46,182 bases of DNA. Origin: Bacillota bacterium. GTDB lineage: Bacteria > Bacillota > Dethiobacteria > DTU022. Made by a program: the position numbers and the translations under genes. Location: NCBI GenBank assembly GCA_012800855.1, contig JAAZIN010000022.1, positions 1 to 46,182 on the forward strand, in the 5' to 3' direction. Shown here piece by piece: positions 25,234 through 34,095 of this stretch (the stretch's first letter is position 1; each line of letters starts with the position of its first letter). The notes beneath the pieces were generated by a model. It saw nothing but the letters and a program-made list of their open reading frames with translations, was not told the DNA's origin and ran no database searches.

Positions 25234-25677
25234 CTATCTGTAGCGGCTGCTGTTTAGCTCCTCCCTGGAGCCGCGGCGCTCGCCGCGCCGGTTGAAAAGC
25301 TCCTGGAGCTGATCGAGCACCTGGGGGGCTATGTCGATGAGCCGGTCAAGCATGGCGTGGCGATCCACGGGCAGGAGGCGAACCTGGCCCTGTCCGGCCA
25401 CCAGAAAGGCCACGGGCTGCACGGAGACGCCGCCGCCGCTGCCCCCGCCGAAGGGAAGCTCCGCCGGCCTGTTGTTGTGGTTGCCGCTGCCGTTGCCGGC
25501 CTGTTGCTCAAATTCCGTCCCCCCGGCGGCAAAGCCGAAGGATACCCTGGAAATGGGGATGATCACGCTGCCGTCAGGGGTTTCCACGGCATCGCCCACG
25601 ATCTTGTTTACATCAACCATCTCCTTCAAATTTTCCATGGCCGTCTTCATCAGGCTTTCAATGGGATGATGTTCCAC
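25234..25677 (-). CDS. ytfJ: GerW/YtfJ family spore protein
   Basis: GerW (YtfJ) proteins are forespore proteins; in Bacillus the family is needed for germination with certain nutrients. The 147-residue protein shows the full family core: HPIESLMKTAMENLKEMVDVN, VGDAVETPDGSVIIPISRVSFGFAAGG and FGGGSGGGVSVQPVAFLV, each quoted only in part elsewhere. The start is GTG 25677, eight bases after AGGAGG; the GTG at 25686 has no spacing and is rejected. It overlaps the 3' end of the DUF2953 gene by 20 bases. The DUF2953-YtfJ pairing is conserved in Bacillus (ytfI-ytfJ). Confidence 0.95.
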   Translation of the reverse strand: MEHHPIESLMKTAMENLKEMVDVNKIVGDAVETPDGSVIIPISRVSFGFAAGGTEFEQQAGNGSGNHNNRPAELPFGGGSGGGVSVQPVAFLVAGQGQVRLLPVDRHAMLDRLIDIAPQVLDQLQELFNRRGERRGSREELNSSRYR

Positions 25678-26314
25678 CGGGTACACCTCCTATTTTTTTG
25701 ACCGTCTGCCGCAGCTTTAACAGGCAGTAAAGGGACAGCCTGATTTCTCCTTCACAACGAAGTCGCAGCTCCGCCGACCTGAAGAGGGGCACGACCTGCA
25801 AGCGGGGCTTGGCTGCCAGCGAAAAATATTCCTGGAGCAGTCCGGCGATGGCGCCTAGCAGGGCCCACAAGCCCCCTGCCGCCAGCCCGGTGAGGGCGGG
25901 ATCGTCCCATCCCCAGGTTAGCTCAAGCTCCAGGCGGGAGAGGGTGATCTTTTTCAGCAAGGCGCGAAGCTGCCGGGTGATGGTTAAGCTGTCAGCGGCC
26001 CTGAACAGGTCCATAAGGCTGCTTCCGCTCTTTTTCCCCCGGAAGCCGGCCAGGCCGGCCACCTTTTGCAGGAGAACAGCCGGTATCCTGAACCGCCCCA
26101 CTGCCAGGTGAGAGGTCCAATCCCCCTCCCCGGCCTCTCCCTGCCACAGCTCCATGGAGAGCGGGAATGAGCCCAGCTTTACCCGCAGGCTGATGTGATC
26201 TTTTTTATTTTCTCTAAGGTAGTGCACAAATATGCGCAGCGGCAGAAGCAGGATCAAGGCAGCCAGAAGAAAGCAGAAGATTAAGAGAACCAGCAGCCAG
26301 GCCCACCAGGCCAT
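25658..26314 (-). CDS. ytfI: DUF2953 membrane protein (YtfI-like)
   Basis: A 218-residue protein with one N-terminal membrane segment (about residues 4-27) and a long domain matching DUF2953. The C-terminal half includes RLELELTWGWDDPALTGLAAGGLWALLGA, quoted here in shortened sense as the DUF2953 core. The ATG at 26314 is seven bases after GGGGAG. Upstream of it, at about 26355-26366 on the minus strand, GGGTAAAGTA fits the -10 of forespore sigma factors, but no good -35 is seen. Function unknown; it is coupled to ytfJ by overlap. Confidence 0.86.
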   Translation of the reverse strand: MAWWAWLLVLLIFCFLLAALILLLPLRIFVHYLRENKKDHISLRVKLGSFPLSMELWQGEAGEGDWTSHLAVGRFRIPAVLLQKVAGLAGFRGKKSGSSLMDLFRAADSLTITRQLRALLKKITLSRLELELTWGWDDPALTGLAAGGLWALLGAIAGLLQEYFSLAAKPRLQVVPLFRSAELRLRCEGEIRLSLYCLLKLRQTVKKIGGVPGGTSSH

Positions 26315-26368
26315 GCACACTCTCCCCTGACAAAACTCCCTAGACCTTTTATACTTTACCCTGTTATG

Positions 26369-26397
26369 GGAAAAAAACGCATTGCCGGGGGCACGCA
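26369..26397 (-). terminator. Probable terminator of the cca-trpS-scpAB operon
   Basis: On the minus strand GCGTGCC-CCC-GGCAATGC forms an imperfect stem with one bulge, directly followed by GTTTTTTTCCC. It lies 29 bases after the scpB stop and separates scpB from DUF2953. Confidence 0.5.
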
Positions 26398-26425
26398 GGA
26401 GGCAAAAAGAGAAGGTGAAGCAAGG

Positions 26426-26935
26426 CTACTGCTCCAGGGGAGGCAGTTCTTCCAGGCTTTTCAGGCCAAAAAACTTTAAGAAATCGGGAGTGGTCTTGTA
26501 GAGCAGGGGGCGCCCCGGCCCCTCCTTGCGGCCGCAGACGCAGATGAGCTTGCGCTTGAGCAGCTGGTCAAGGACATGCTCGCAGCGGACGCCGCGCACC
26601 GCTTCAATCTCCACGCGGGTCAGGGGCTGCTTGTAGGCGATGATGGCCAGGGTCTCCAGGGCGGCGGGAGAGAGGCTATCCGATTCCTTCTCCCCCAGGG
26701 CCTTTTCAATGTACGGGGCCAGCTCCGGTGCACTGCCCATCTGGTAGCCCCCGGCGATCTCGAAAATGCGCAGGCCGCGCTGCTGCGAGGCAAGCTCCTC
26801 CTGCAGCTCCTTCACCAGGGTGCGCACCTCGTCGGGGGAGCTCTCCAGAAATTTAGCCAGCTGCTCCGCTTTAACGGGCTCTTCCTTTAGGAAAAGAATG
26901 GCTTCAATTAGCGCCTTGCACTGTGCGCGTTCCAT
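26426..26935 (-). CDS. scpB: Segregation and condensation protein ScpB
   Basis: ScpB is the winged-helix partner of ScpA and SMC in the bacterial condensin. The 169-residue protein carries the typical AILFLKEEPVKAEQLAKFL start, the LETLAIIAYKQPLTRVEIEAVRGV signature (given in part) and GRPLLYKTT near the end. The ATG at 26935 is seven bases after AAAGGAG; the ATG two codons upstream has no spacing. It overlaps the end of scpA by 32 bases, typical for the pair. Confidence 0.97.
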   Translation of the reverse strand: MERAQCKALIEAILFLKEEPVKAEQLAKFLESSPDEVRTLVKELQEELASQQRGLRIFEIAGGYQMGSAPELAPYIEKALGEKESDSLSPAALETLAIIAYKQPLTRVEIEAVRGVRCEHVLDQLLKRKLICVCGRKEGPGRPLLYKTTPDFLKFFGLKSLEELPPLEQ

Positions 26936-27710
26936 GGTCATTCTCCTTTGCCAGCCGCACCAGGATGGGCCCGAAGTGGCGCTCCTGCAGCAGGATGACC
27001 TTCCGCAGGCGGGCCAGCTCCAGCAAAGAGACGAGGGTTACAAGCAGTTCCCAGATCCCCTTCCGCTTAAGGAAGGCGTTGAAGGGGAGTACAGGCCCCC
27101 TCTGCTCGAGGAGGCGGCAGATATAGGCGCTCCGCTCGTTCACCGGAAGATCCTCCAGCAATTCGATCACCGGCGGGAGCGAGCGCGCCGCCGCAGCGGC
27201 CTCGATGCGGTTCATAATTTCGCCGAGAAGCTGGGCTCCCTCCCAGTAGGTATAGTAGGACTGCTGCACCTCTTTTTTAGGTATGACTACCAGTTTCTTT
27301 CCGGTGGAGCGAAGGTATATCTTCTGCTGCTCCTCGGCGAGCCGGCCCAGGTAGCCGGCAGCTTCCTTGAAGCGGCGGTATTCTTCGAGCCTTTCAAAGA
27401 GCTCCTCGGGGCTGTTGATCTGGAAGAGGGCCTCGTCATCCTCTTCTTCCTCCTCGCCGTGCCGCGGCGGCCGGGGCAGGAGCATCTTCGATTTTAAGCG
27501 CAGCAGCGTCGCCGCCATGACCAGGAACTCGCTGGCGATATCAAGGTTAAGCTCCTGCATTGACTTCAGGTAGGCAAGGTACTGCTCCGTGATGGCGGCG
27601 ATGGAAACGGACCAGATATCGATCTCCGCCTTCTTCACCAGGTGGTAGAGGAGATCAAAGGGCCCCTCAAAAACGGGCAGCTTGATGGTGCAGGCAGCCT
27701 GCTGCGTCAT
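26904..27710 (-). CDS. scpA: Segregation and condensation protein ScpA
   Basis: ScpA is the kleisin that bridges the SMC heads. The 268-residue protein opens with FEGPFDLLYHLVKKAEIDIW and has EFLVMAATLLRLKSKMLLPR, both diagnostic. An acidic loop (EEEEEDDEA) and the C-terminal winged-helix part follow. Its ATG overlaps the trpS stop (TGATG), so trpS-scpA-scpB are translationally coupled. Confidence 0.97.
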   Translation of the reverse strand: MTQQAACTIKLPVFEGPFDLLYHLVKKAEIDIWSVSIAAITEQYLAYLKSMQELNLDIASEFLVMAATLLRLKSKMLLPRPPRHGEEEEEDDEALFQINSPEELFERLEEYRRFKEAAGYLGRLAEEQQKIYLRSTGKKLVVIPKKEVQQSYYTYWEGAQLLGEIMNRIEAAAAARSLPPVIELLEDLPVNERSAYICRLLEQRGPVLPFNAFLKRKGIWELLVTLVSLLELARLRKVILLQERHFGPILVRLAKENDHGTRTVQGAN

Positions 27711-28714
27711 CAGATCTTCATCGCCTCGCGGACCGCCTCGAGAGTGGCGGAAGCATCCCGCCTCGCCTTCTCTTCACCGCCCAGGAGAATCTCCTCGAGG
27801 TAGTCGCTTTTCTCCTCCAGCTCCCGCCTCTTTTCGTGGATGGGAACCAGGAACTCAACCAGCTTGTGCCCCAGGATCTCCTTGCACTGGACGCAGCCAA
27901 TCTCAGCCGTCCGGCAGGCTGAGGCGATGCGCTCCACCTCGGGTGGATTGAAGATCTCCTGGAAGCGATAGGCGGTGCACACTTCGGGGCGCCCCGGATC
28001 GCGCCGCCGCTGCCGCTGGGGATCGGTGATCATCATGCTCACCTTCCGCTTGACTACTTCGGGAGGATCGGAGAGGGCAATGTAGTTGTCATAGCTCTTG
28101 CTCATCTTGCGGCTGTCAATGCCCGGCAGCAAGGCGTGCTCCCCCAGCAGCGGCTCCGGCTCCGTTAGAATCCGGCCGTAAAGATAATTGAAGCGGCGGG
28201 CCACCTCGCGGGTGATCTCCAGGTGCGGCAGCTGGTCTTCCCCCACGGGGACAGCATCAGCCCGGTAGATGAGAATATCGGCGGCCTGCAGCAGGGGATA
28301 GCCCAGGAAGCCGTAATTGTGGATCTCCTTCCCCTGGAGCTCGCGGAGCTGCTCCTTGAAGGTGGGGCAGCGCTCCAGCCAGGCAATGGGCGTGATCATG
28401 GCCAGGAGCAGGAAGAGCTCGGCATGCTCCTTCACCCTCGACTGCCGAAAGAGAACGGCCTTGTCGGGATCCAGGCCCACGCTGAGCCAGTCCAGGAGCA
28501 TCTCCCGGCTGTTTTCCCTCACCTGGTGCGACTCCTTGTAGCCCGTGGTCAGGGCGTGCCAGTCGGCGATAAAGAAGTAGCAGCGGTACTGCTCCTGCAG
28601 CTCCACCCACTTCTTCAGGGCGCCAATGTAATTGCCCAAGTGAAGCTTGCCGCTGGGCCGCGCCCCGCTGACAATAATTTTTCTCCTGTTTTCTTTTTCT
28701 TCCCGCTTCATCAT
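27710..28714 (-). CDS. trpS: Tryptophan-tRNA ligase
   Basis: TrpS charges tRNA-Trp. The 334-residue class I synthetase has the HIGH-like ARPSGKLHLGNYIGAL (18-33), the CPTFKEQ stretch, the VGEDQLPHLEITREVARRFN region and the KMSKS loop (203-207). Two adjacent ATGs (28714, 28711) follow AAGGAG; the second has the better spacing. It lies eight bases after the site-2 protease gene. Confidence 0.97.
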   Translation of the reverse strand: MMKREEKENRRKIIVSGARPSGKLHLGNYIGALKKWVELQEQYRCYFFIADWHALTTGYKESHQVRENSREMLLDWLSVGLDPDKAVLFRQSRVKEHAELFLLLAMITPIAWLERCPTFKEQLRELQGKEIHNYGFLGYPLLQAADILIYRADAVPVGEDQLPHLEITREVARRFNYLYGRILTEPEPLLGEHALLPGIDSRKMSKSYDNYIALSDPPEVVKRKVSMMITDPQRQRRRDPGRPEVCTAYRFQEIFNPPEVERIASACRTAEIGCVQCKEILGHKLVEFLVPIHEKRRELEEKSDYLEEILLGGEEKARRDASATLEAVREAMKI

Positions 28715-28722
28715 TTCACTCC

Positions 28723-29355
28723 TTAAAATAAACCCAAGATCATCAGGACTAGCCCTGCCATACCATTATACACGTACCTGAAAAGGGGTATAATAATCCG
28801 CCCAGTCACCCCGCTGAAAATGAGCAGCATAAGCAGGACGGGTGCGTAGGGTTCAATTTGCCGGTAAAAACGGCCCGCGCTTTCCGGCGCCAGGGCCGCC
28901 AGAACTTTCGAGCCGTCCAGCGGCGGCAGCGGGAGCAGGTTGAAGATGCCCAGGAGAATGTTGAACACCGCCAGTGTCTCCATGAATTGAAGATAGAAGC
29001 CCCAGACATAGCCCAGCCGCAAGGGCAAGTATAAAAAAAAGAGGCCGGCAAAGGCAAGAGCGAAATTGGCCAGCGGGCCGGCAAAGGAAACCCAGAGCAT
29101 ACCCTTGCGGTAATCGTGAAAATTGTAGGGATTCACCGGCACCGGTTTGGCCCAGCCGAAGCCGAAGAGGATCAGGGTAATGGTGCCGATGGGATCCAGG
29201 TGGCGCAGCGGATTCAAGCTCAGCCGCCCCTGCCACTTGGCCGTGGCATCGCCGAAATGATAGGCGGCGCGGGCATGGGCATACTCGTGCACAGTGATAG
29301 CCAGGAGCAAGGCCGGAAGGCGGTAGATTAGCTCTAGCAGACTTTGGGGATAGAT
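28723..29355 (-). CDS. Site-2 protease family (M50) membrane peptidase, unusual start
   Basis: An intramembrane zinc metalloprotease of the short M50 (YwhC/FtsH-independent) type. The zinc motif TVHEYAHA gives H23, E24 and H27 and the second motif is NLLPLPPLDGSKV. About five membrane segments are seen. The only usual start is TTG 29310, which leaves just seven residues before the HExxH; the family normally has about 20. The frame is open back to the UAA stop of cca (29359-29361). An AUC at 29355, eight bases after GAGAGGGGG, gives MYPQSLLELIYRLPALLLAI before the motif, as in the family. CUG 29340 is another option. The substrate is unknown. Confidence 0.8.
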   Translation of the reverse strand: MYPQSLLELIYRLPALLLAITVHEYAHARAAYHFGDATAKWQGRLSLNPLRHLDPIGTITLILFGFGWAKPVPVNPYNFHDYRKGMLWVSFAGPLANFALAFAGLFFLYLPLRLGYVWGFYLQFMETLAVFNILLGIFNLLPLPPLDGSKVLAALAPESAGRFYRQIEPYAPVLLMLLIFSGVTGRIIIPLFRYVYNGMAGLVLMILGLF

Positions 29356-29358
29356 TTT

Positions 29359-32028
29359 TTATTCCCCCTCTCGCCGTTCAAGGTAGGATTTAACAAAAAC
29401 CAGCTCTTCCTCGTAGCTGCGCACTTCTCCGTCAAGGACGGCCCGACGCAGCCGCCTCAGGATCTCCCCGTAAAGGGGGCCGGGCTGCAGGCCCAGCTCT
29501 TTCAGGGCGCCCCCCCTAAGGCGCGGGCGCACGTATTGCAGGCTTTCGAGATAGACCCTGATGTGGTCCTGCAGGGTCTTGCTCCCGGCCAGGGCATAGA
29601 GCAGAAGAAGGGCTTCCCGGCGCAAGGGATCGAGTTTCTCCACCAGGACGCTGGGCCGGGGGTTGCCCCCCTCCGCACCGGAGAGCTCTTCCAGCAGCGG
29701 CGGCACCTCCCGGCAGCCCTGCAGGACCGTCCCGGCCCGCTCCCGCGACAGGCCCAGCAGGCGCAGTGTGGCCAGCTGATCCTGGGGCGCCATCTCCAGG
29801 AGCAAGCCGCTCAGGTAGACCAGCTCCTTGTCGGGAGGGCTGTCCCAGGGGCGCTGCTCCGCCCAGGCAAGGGCCTCCCTGATGCACTTCAGACGCGCCC
29901 AGGTCTCGCCGCCGGGAGCCAGGCGGGGATAAACCTGCTCCAGCAGGCCCAGCTCGTGAAGGCGCATGAGAACGGCCACGGGATCGGGTTCATCGTAGAT
30001 GAGGCTCACTTCCCGGGCCAGCCGCTGGCGGCTGACCTTGTCGAGAACCCGGCCGCGCACCGCCTTCTCCATGAGGGAGAGAGTATTCTCCTCGATGCGG
30101 AAGGCGAAGCGCTGCTCGAACCTGACCGCGCGAAGCAGCCGCAAGGGATCGTCAACGAAGCTGAGGTTGTAAAGGGTGCGGATAAGCCCGCGGTGCAGAT
30201 CCTCCCGCCCGTTGAAGAAATCATGGAGATCTCCAAAAGAGCCCGGAAGGAGCGAGCAGGCAAGGGTGTTAATGGTGAAGTCGCGCCGGAAAAGGTCGCT
30301 CTTCAGATCTTCCGTCCCCTCCACCTGCGGCAGCGCCGCCGGCGCGGCGTAAACCTCGCGGCGGGCGGTGGCAAAATCGAGGCGGAGGCCCTCTTCCAGG
30401 AAAAGCGAGGCGGTGCCAAACTGTTCAAATACTTTCAACTTTCCACCTAATAATTTGGCCATTTCCCGGGCAAATTTCACCGCGTCGGAGAGAACAACAA
30501 TATCGAGATCCTTGGCCAATTCGGCGTCGAGCAGGAGATCGCGGATGACCCCGCCCACCAGGTAAACCTGGAGGCCCATGATCTCCGCCCGCTGCCCGAT
30601 GAGAAGAAGGTAGCCCAGCCAGCGCGGAGGCAGCTTCTCCTGGAGGAGGGGGCCCAGGTTGTCGGCCTCGGCGGCCTCCGGTCTGCTTTCCCGCTGCAGG
30701 AGGCTGCCCTTGTGCGCAGGAGAGGGCAGCCGCCGGTCCCGGCGGTAAAGGTAGCGCAGGATGTCAATGGGGGTGACCATCCCCAGGGGCTGCCCCGCCT
30801 CGTCCACGACAATAATGTGCTCCGTTTTGGCCTCCACGAAAGCCCGGCGCAGGGCGGTAAACGGAACCTGCGGTCCCACTGTCACCGGCTGCCGCCTCAT
30901 CAGCCCTCGCACCGCCGCCTGGCCCAGCCCGCTGCGCAGGGCCTTCTCTATCTCCTTCCGGCTGATCAGCCCCGCAACCTTCCCCTCTTCCAGCACGGGG
31001 CAGCTGCTGTATCCCTCCCCGTCAAGATACTCCTTCACCTCGGTAACAGTCTGCACGGCATCAACGGCCGCCACGGGCGTGGAAGCAACTTGCAGGGCCA
31101 CAGCCGGGGGCGGCAGGTATCTTTCCAGCAGCTCCAGCAGCCGCTTTTTCAGCGCCCCCAGCTCCTCCCCCTTGATTTCAGCGTGGACCATCTGGCCTGA
31201 TCCGCCGGCGTCCAGGGGCCCAAGCAGCAGCAGCAGGTCGAGGTCGTCGGCCGTGGTGCGGGCGCTGAGGGAGATGCGCCCCTCCGCCATCTCGGCCAGG
31301 ACGATGGCCAGGTCGGCCTCCTCGATCTCCTGGAGCCGCCAGGCCAGGGCCCTGGCCCCGCCGGCAAACTCCGCCGCAGAGACGGTGGCCAGCAGGATGG
31401 TCCGCCCGCAGATCTCGTACAGCTCGCTGCCCCGGATCAGTCCCGTGAAGAGGCTTTCCGCCCCCGCCGCCGGGGAGGAGGAAAGGTACTCCCGGATCAG
31501 GGCGGGCTTGACGCCCAGTTCCCAGAGATAGGCGACGGCGGCGGCATCCCGCGGCGTGGTGGCATCGCTGCTCAGCGAAGCGGTATCCCGGTAAATCCCC
31601 AGCAGCATGAGCGAGCTTTCCACCTCGCTCAGGGGGATGCGGCGGCGGCGGATCTCTTCCACCAGCAGGGTCGTCGCCGCCCCCACCGGCTCCACCCGGA
31701 TCTCGTCCCCCTCAATGTCATCGGGAGCCTGCTCGTGATGATCGTAGATATGCACCTCCTGGGCCTGGTCCACCAGGGGGAGCCAGATGCCCAGGCTGCT
31801 CCGCCTGCGGCAGTCGACGAGCACGATGACATCGGCTCCGGGGTAGCCCTCCATTTCGGTGGCCCTTCTTAGCGGAAGCTGGCTTCCGTAATTTTCCACA
31901 AAGCGGGCCACTTCCGGCTGCATCTGCTCCGGAGCGAGGGCATAGCTCCCGGGATAGAGCCTGGCTGCCGCCACCTGGGCCGCCAGGGCATCGAAGTCGG
32001 CATGGTTATGGGTCAATATGATGGTCAA
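29359..32028 (-). CDS. cca: DHH-CBS-CBS-tRNA nucleotidyltransferase fusion
   Basis: An 889-residue three-part protein. Residues 1-305 form a DHH/DHHA1 phosphoesterase domain (HNHADFDALA near the start, D96-H97-H98). Two CBS domains follow at about 316-430. A poly(A) polymerase/tRNA nucleotidyltransferase head has VGGVIRDLL (491-499), the catalytic KDLDIV (506-511), RRDFTINTLA (581-590) and DPLRLLRAVRF (627-637), with an RNA-binding helical tail. It adds CCA, or part of it, to tRNA 3' ends. The same domain order is known in other bacteria; the DHH-CBS role is unsettled. TTG start at 32028. A promoter with an extended -10 lies upstream, and it heads the cca-protease-trpS-scpA-scpB operon. Confidence 0.94.
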   Translation of the reverse strand: MTIILTHNHADFDALAAQVAAARLYPGSYALAPEQMQPEVARFVENYGSQLPLRRATEMEGYPGADVIVLVDCRRRSSLGIWLPLVDQAQEVHIYDHHEQAPDDIEGDEIRVEPVGAATTLLVEEIRRRRIPLSEVESSLMLLGIYRDTASLSSDATTPRDAAAVAYLWELGVKPALIREYLSSSPAAGAESLFTGLIRGSELYEICGRTILLATVSAAEFAGGARALAWRLQEIEEADLAIVLAEMAEGRISLSARTTADDLDLLLLLGPLDAGGSGQMVHAEIKGEELGALKKRLLELLERYLPPPAVALQVASTPVAAVDAVQTVTEVKEYLDGEGYSSCPVLEEGKVAGLISRKEIEKALRSGLGQAAVRGLMRRQPVTVGPQVPFTALRRAFVEAKTEHIIVVDEAGQPLGMVTPIDILRYLYRRDRRLPSPAHKGSLLQRESRPEAAEADNLGPLLQEKLPPRWLGYLLLIGQRAEIMGLQVYLVGGVIRDLLLDAELAKDLDIVVLSDAVKFAREMAKLLGGKLKVFEQFGTASLFLEEGLRLDFATARREVYAAPAALPQVEGTEDLKSDLFRRDFTINTLACSLLPGSFGDLHDFFNGREDLHRGLIRTLYNLSFVDDPLRLLRAVRFEQRFAFRIEENTLSLMEKAVRGRVLDKVSRQRLAREVSLIYDEPDPVAVLMRLHELGLLEQVYPRLAPGGETWARLKCIREALAWAEQRPWDSPPDKELVYLSGLLLEMAPQDQLATLRLLGLSRERAGTVLQGCREVPPLLEELSGAEGGNPRPSVLVEKLDPLRREALLLLYALAGSKTLQDHIRVYLESLQYVRPRLRGGALKELGLQPGPLYGEILRRLRRAVLDGEVRSYEEELVFVKSYLERREGE

Positions 32029-32078
32029 TGGTCAGCCACCGTCGTCTTCATGCACTGTAGTTAAACATACCTTGGTAA

Positions 32079-32087
32079 ATTATATCA
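32079..32087 (-). promoter_or_regulatory. Extended -10 promoter of the cca operon
   Basis: On the minus strand TGATATAAT (32079-32087) is a perfect extended -10. No good -35 is seen 17 bases upstream, as is usual for extended -10 promoters. Transcription would start about 44 bases before the cca TTG. Confidence 0.55.
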
Positions 32088-32120
32088 CAAAAGCAGCCCC
32101 CCCTCTATAAAGGACGCACC

Positions 32121-32156
32121 GCCAGCGGGGCGAGGGCCGCCGGCCTCCGCCCTGGC
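32121..32156 (-). terminator. Strong hairpin after spoVAF
   Basis: On the minus strand GCCAGGGCGGAGG pairs with CCTCGCCCCGCTGGC apart from a single bulge and a short internal loop. It lies 22 bases past the spoVAF stop. A weak TCCTTTAT follows after about eight bases. It probably ends the spoIIAA-spoVAF operon. Confidence 0.5.
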
Positions 32157-32178
32157 TTCCTGCTGCCCTCCTCAAGGC

Positions 32179-33645
32179 TTAGCGCCTTTTCGAGGTGCGA
32201 TCGGTGTCTTTTGTGCGCAGCCAGCGGGGGCGGTAATACTGGATGGGGATGGGGCGGCGGACGAATATGTAGAGGAGCACCTTGGGATCCGGCGGAATGA
32301 GCGGCCATAGATAGGGCAGGCCAAAAGACTTGGTCGTGGCCAGGTTAATAAAGATGAGGACAAGCCCGCCGATGAGGCCGGGCAGGCGGAAGATCCCCGT
32401 GAGGAGGATGAGCAGCAAAAGGTAAAGGCGGTTGGCCATGCTCAGCTCCCAGCTGGGCGTGGAGAAGACGCCCAGGGCGACGAGACCGGTGTAAAGGAGC
32501 ACCTCGGGAGTGAAAAAGCCCACCGAGACGGCAATCTGGCCAATGAGCAGCGCCCCCACCAGGCCCAGGGCGGTGGCAAAGGGGGAGGGGGTATGGATGC
32601 TGGCCATGCGCACCAGGTCCAGGCCAAAATGGGCAAAAACAAACTGCAGGTAGATGGGAATGCTTGTTTTCTGCTCGGGGCCGATAAACTTGAGCGACTC
32701 GGGCAGGTAGCGCGGCTCCGACGCCAGGAGCAGCCAGACAGGGATGAGCACGAACGAGAGAAAAATGCCCACCAGCCGGATCCAGCGGACATAGGTGCCG
32801 ATGATGGGGTTCTGGCGGAACTCCTCGGCATGCTGGAGCAGGTGGAAGAGGGTCACCGGCACGATCATCACCGAGGGCGAGGTGTCTACAACGATGATCA
32901 CATGCCCCTCCACCAGGTGATTGGCGGCCACGTCGGGGCGCTCGGTGTAGCGGACCACTGGAAAGGGATTCCAAAAGGAGCGGGTAATGAATTCTTCCAC
33001 CGTCTTCTCGGCCATGGGCAGGGCGTCAATGTCGATTTGCGCCAGCCTCTCGCGCACAGTGGCCACAATATGGGGATTGGCGATATCCTTCATGTAAATG
33101 ATGGCGATGTCCGTTACCGAGCGCCGCCCCGCGTTTACAATTTCACACCTCAACTGGGGGTCCCGAAGGCGCCGCCGGATGAGCGCTATATTGAAAACCA
33201 TCGTCTCCACGAAGCCGTCGCGCGAGCCGCGAGTTATCTTTTCAATGTCGGGCTCTTCCGGGCTGCGGGCGGGGTACTGGCGGGTGTCGATAAGCGTTCC
33301 CACCTGCTCCCCGTCAAGAAGAAGCAGCATGGGGCCGGCGAGAACCTGCCGGATGGCCTCTTCCAGGTCCTCCACCGGGCTGGTCTCGGCAAAGGGAATA
33401 ACCTCTTTCAGCAGCTTTTCTACGGGGGCGGCGGCAATCTGCTCCCTCGATACAGCCAGCAGGGATTGGATTATAAATACCGAGACCTCGTTGTTGTTCA
33501 GGCCGTCCACGAAGAGAAGGGTTGCTTTCTTCCCCCCCACGGTGATCTCCTTGAGGATGATGTCAAAATTCTTTTTTCCCAGGTCGAGGCGCTCCTGCAG
33601 GTAGGCGATATTCTGTTCAAGCTTTTTATGGATGGTCGTGGACAT
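32179..33645 (-). CDS. spoVAF: SpoVAF, GerA-type spore membrane protein
   Basis: SpoVAF is related to the A subunit of germinant receptors and lies in the spore inner membrane; it promotes SpoVA-channel-dependent germination. The 488-residue protein has a soluble N-terminal domain (about 1-280) with GerAA motifs (IIQSLLAVSREQI, GSRDGFVETMVFNIALIRRRLRDP) and a membrane domain of five or so segments (about 285-440). A short basic C-terminus follows. The ATG at 33645 is preceded by AAGGGAG. It is the last gene of the spoVA block; spoVAEA is not seen. Confidence 0.95.
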   Translation of the reverse strand: MSTTIHKKLEQNIAYLQERLDLGKKNFDIILKEITVGGKKATLLFVDGLNNNEVSVFIIQSLLAVSREQIAAAPVEKLLKEVIPFAETSPVEDLEEAIRQVLAGPMLLLLDGEQVGTLIDTRQYPARSPEEPDIEKITRGSRDGFVETMVFNIALIRRRLRDPQLRCEIVNAGRRSVTDIAIIYMKDIANPHIVATVRERLAQIDIDALPMAEKTVEEFITRSFWNPFPVVRYTERPDVAANHLVEGHVIIVVDTSPSVMIVPVTLFHLLQHAEEFRQNPIIGTYVRWIRLVGIFLSFVLIPVWLLLASEPRYLPESLKFIGPEQKTSIPIYLQFVFAHFGLDLVRMASIHTPSPFATALGLVGALLIGQIAVSVGFFTPEVLLYTGLVALGVFSTPSWELSMANRLYLLLLILLTGIFRLPGLIGGLVLIFINLATTKSFGLPYLWPLIPPDPKVLLYIFVRRPIPIQYYRPRWLRTKDTDRTSKRR

Positions 33646-33681
33646 TTTCTCCCTTCCCGCCGTCCTTCTTTTTTTGAAAGG

Positions 33682-34035
33682 CTAGCCCCTGGGATTAAAG
33701 ATCAGCGCCGTTAGAAAGGCGAACAGGATCGCCGCGGTGATCCCGGTGCTGGTGAGCTCGAACATGCCCGTAAGGATGCCGATAAGGCCGTGGCGCGAGG
33801 CCTCCGAGAGGGCCCCCTTGACCAGGGCGTTGCCGAAGCTGGATATGGGCAGGCTGGCTCCCGCTCCGGCAAATTGGATCAGGCGGTCGTAAAGGCCCAG
33901 CCCTCCGAGAATGCCGCCGGCGACGACGAAGCCGGAAAGGATATGCCCCGGCGTAAAGGGGGTGAGGTCAAAAAGAAGCTGGCCGATGAGGCAGAAGAGC
34001 CCTCCCACGAGAAAGGCAGTGAGGTAGCTTCCCAT
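33682..34035 (-). CDS. spoVAE: Stage V sporulation protein AE (SpoVAEb type)
   Basis: A 117-residue membrane protein of the SpoVAC/SpoVAE superfamily, part of the channel that moves dipicolinic acid into and out of the spore. It shows FTPGHILSGFVVAGGILGGLGLYD and FAGAGASLPISSFGNAL, shared with SpoVAC, in four membrane segments. It lies 37 bases before spoVAF. The length corresponds to SpoVAEb of Bacillus; a separate SpoVAEa is absent here. Confidence 0.96.
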   Translation of the reverse strand: MGSYLTAFLVGGLFCLIGQLLFDLTPFTPGHILSGFVVAGGILGGLGLYDRLIQFAGAGASLPISSFGNALVKGALSEASRHGLIGILTGMFELTSTGITAAILFAFLTALIFNPRG

Positions 34036-34095
34036 GCTCCTTCCATCTCTCCTTTTCTTATTCTTAAGTGCCGCTCCGTGGGGCGGCCGGCATGG

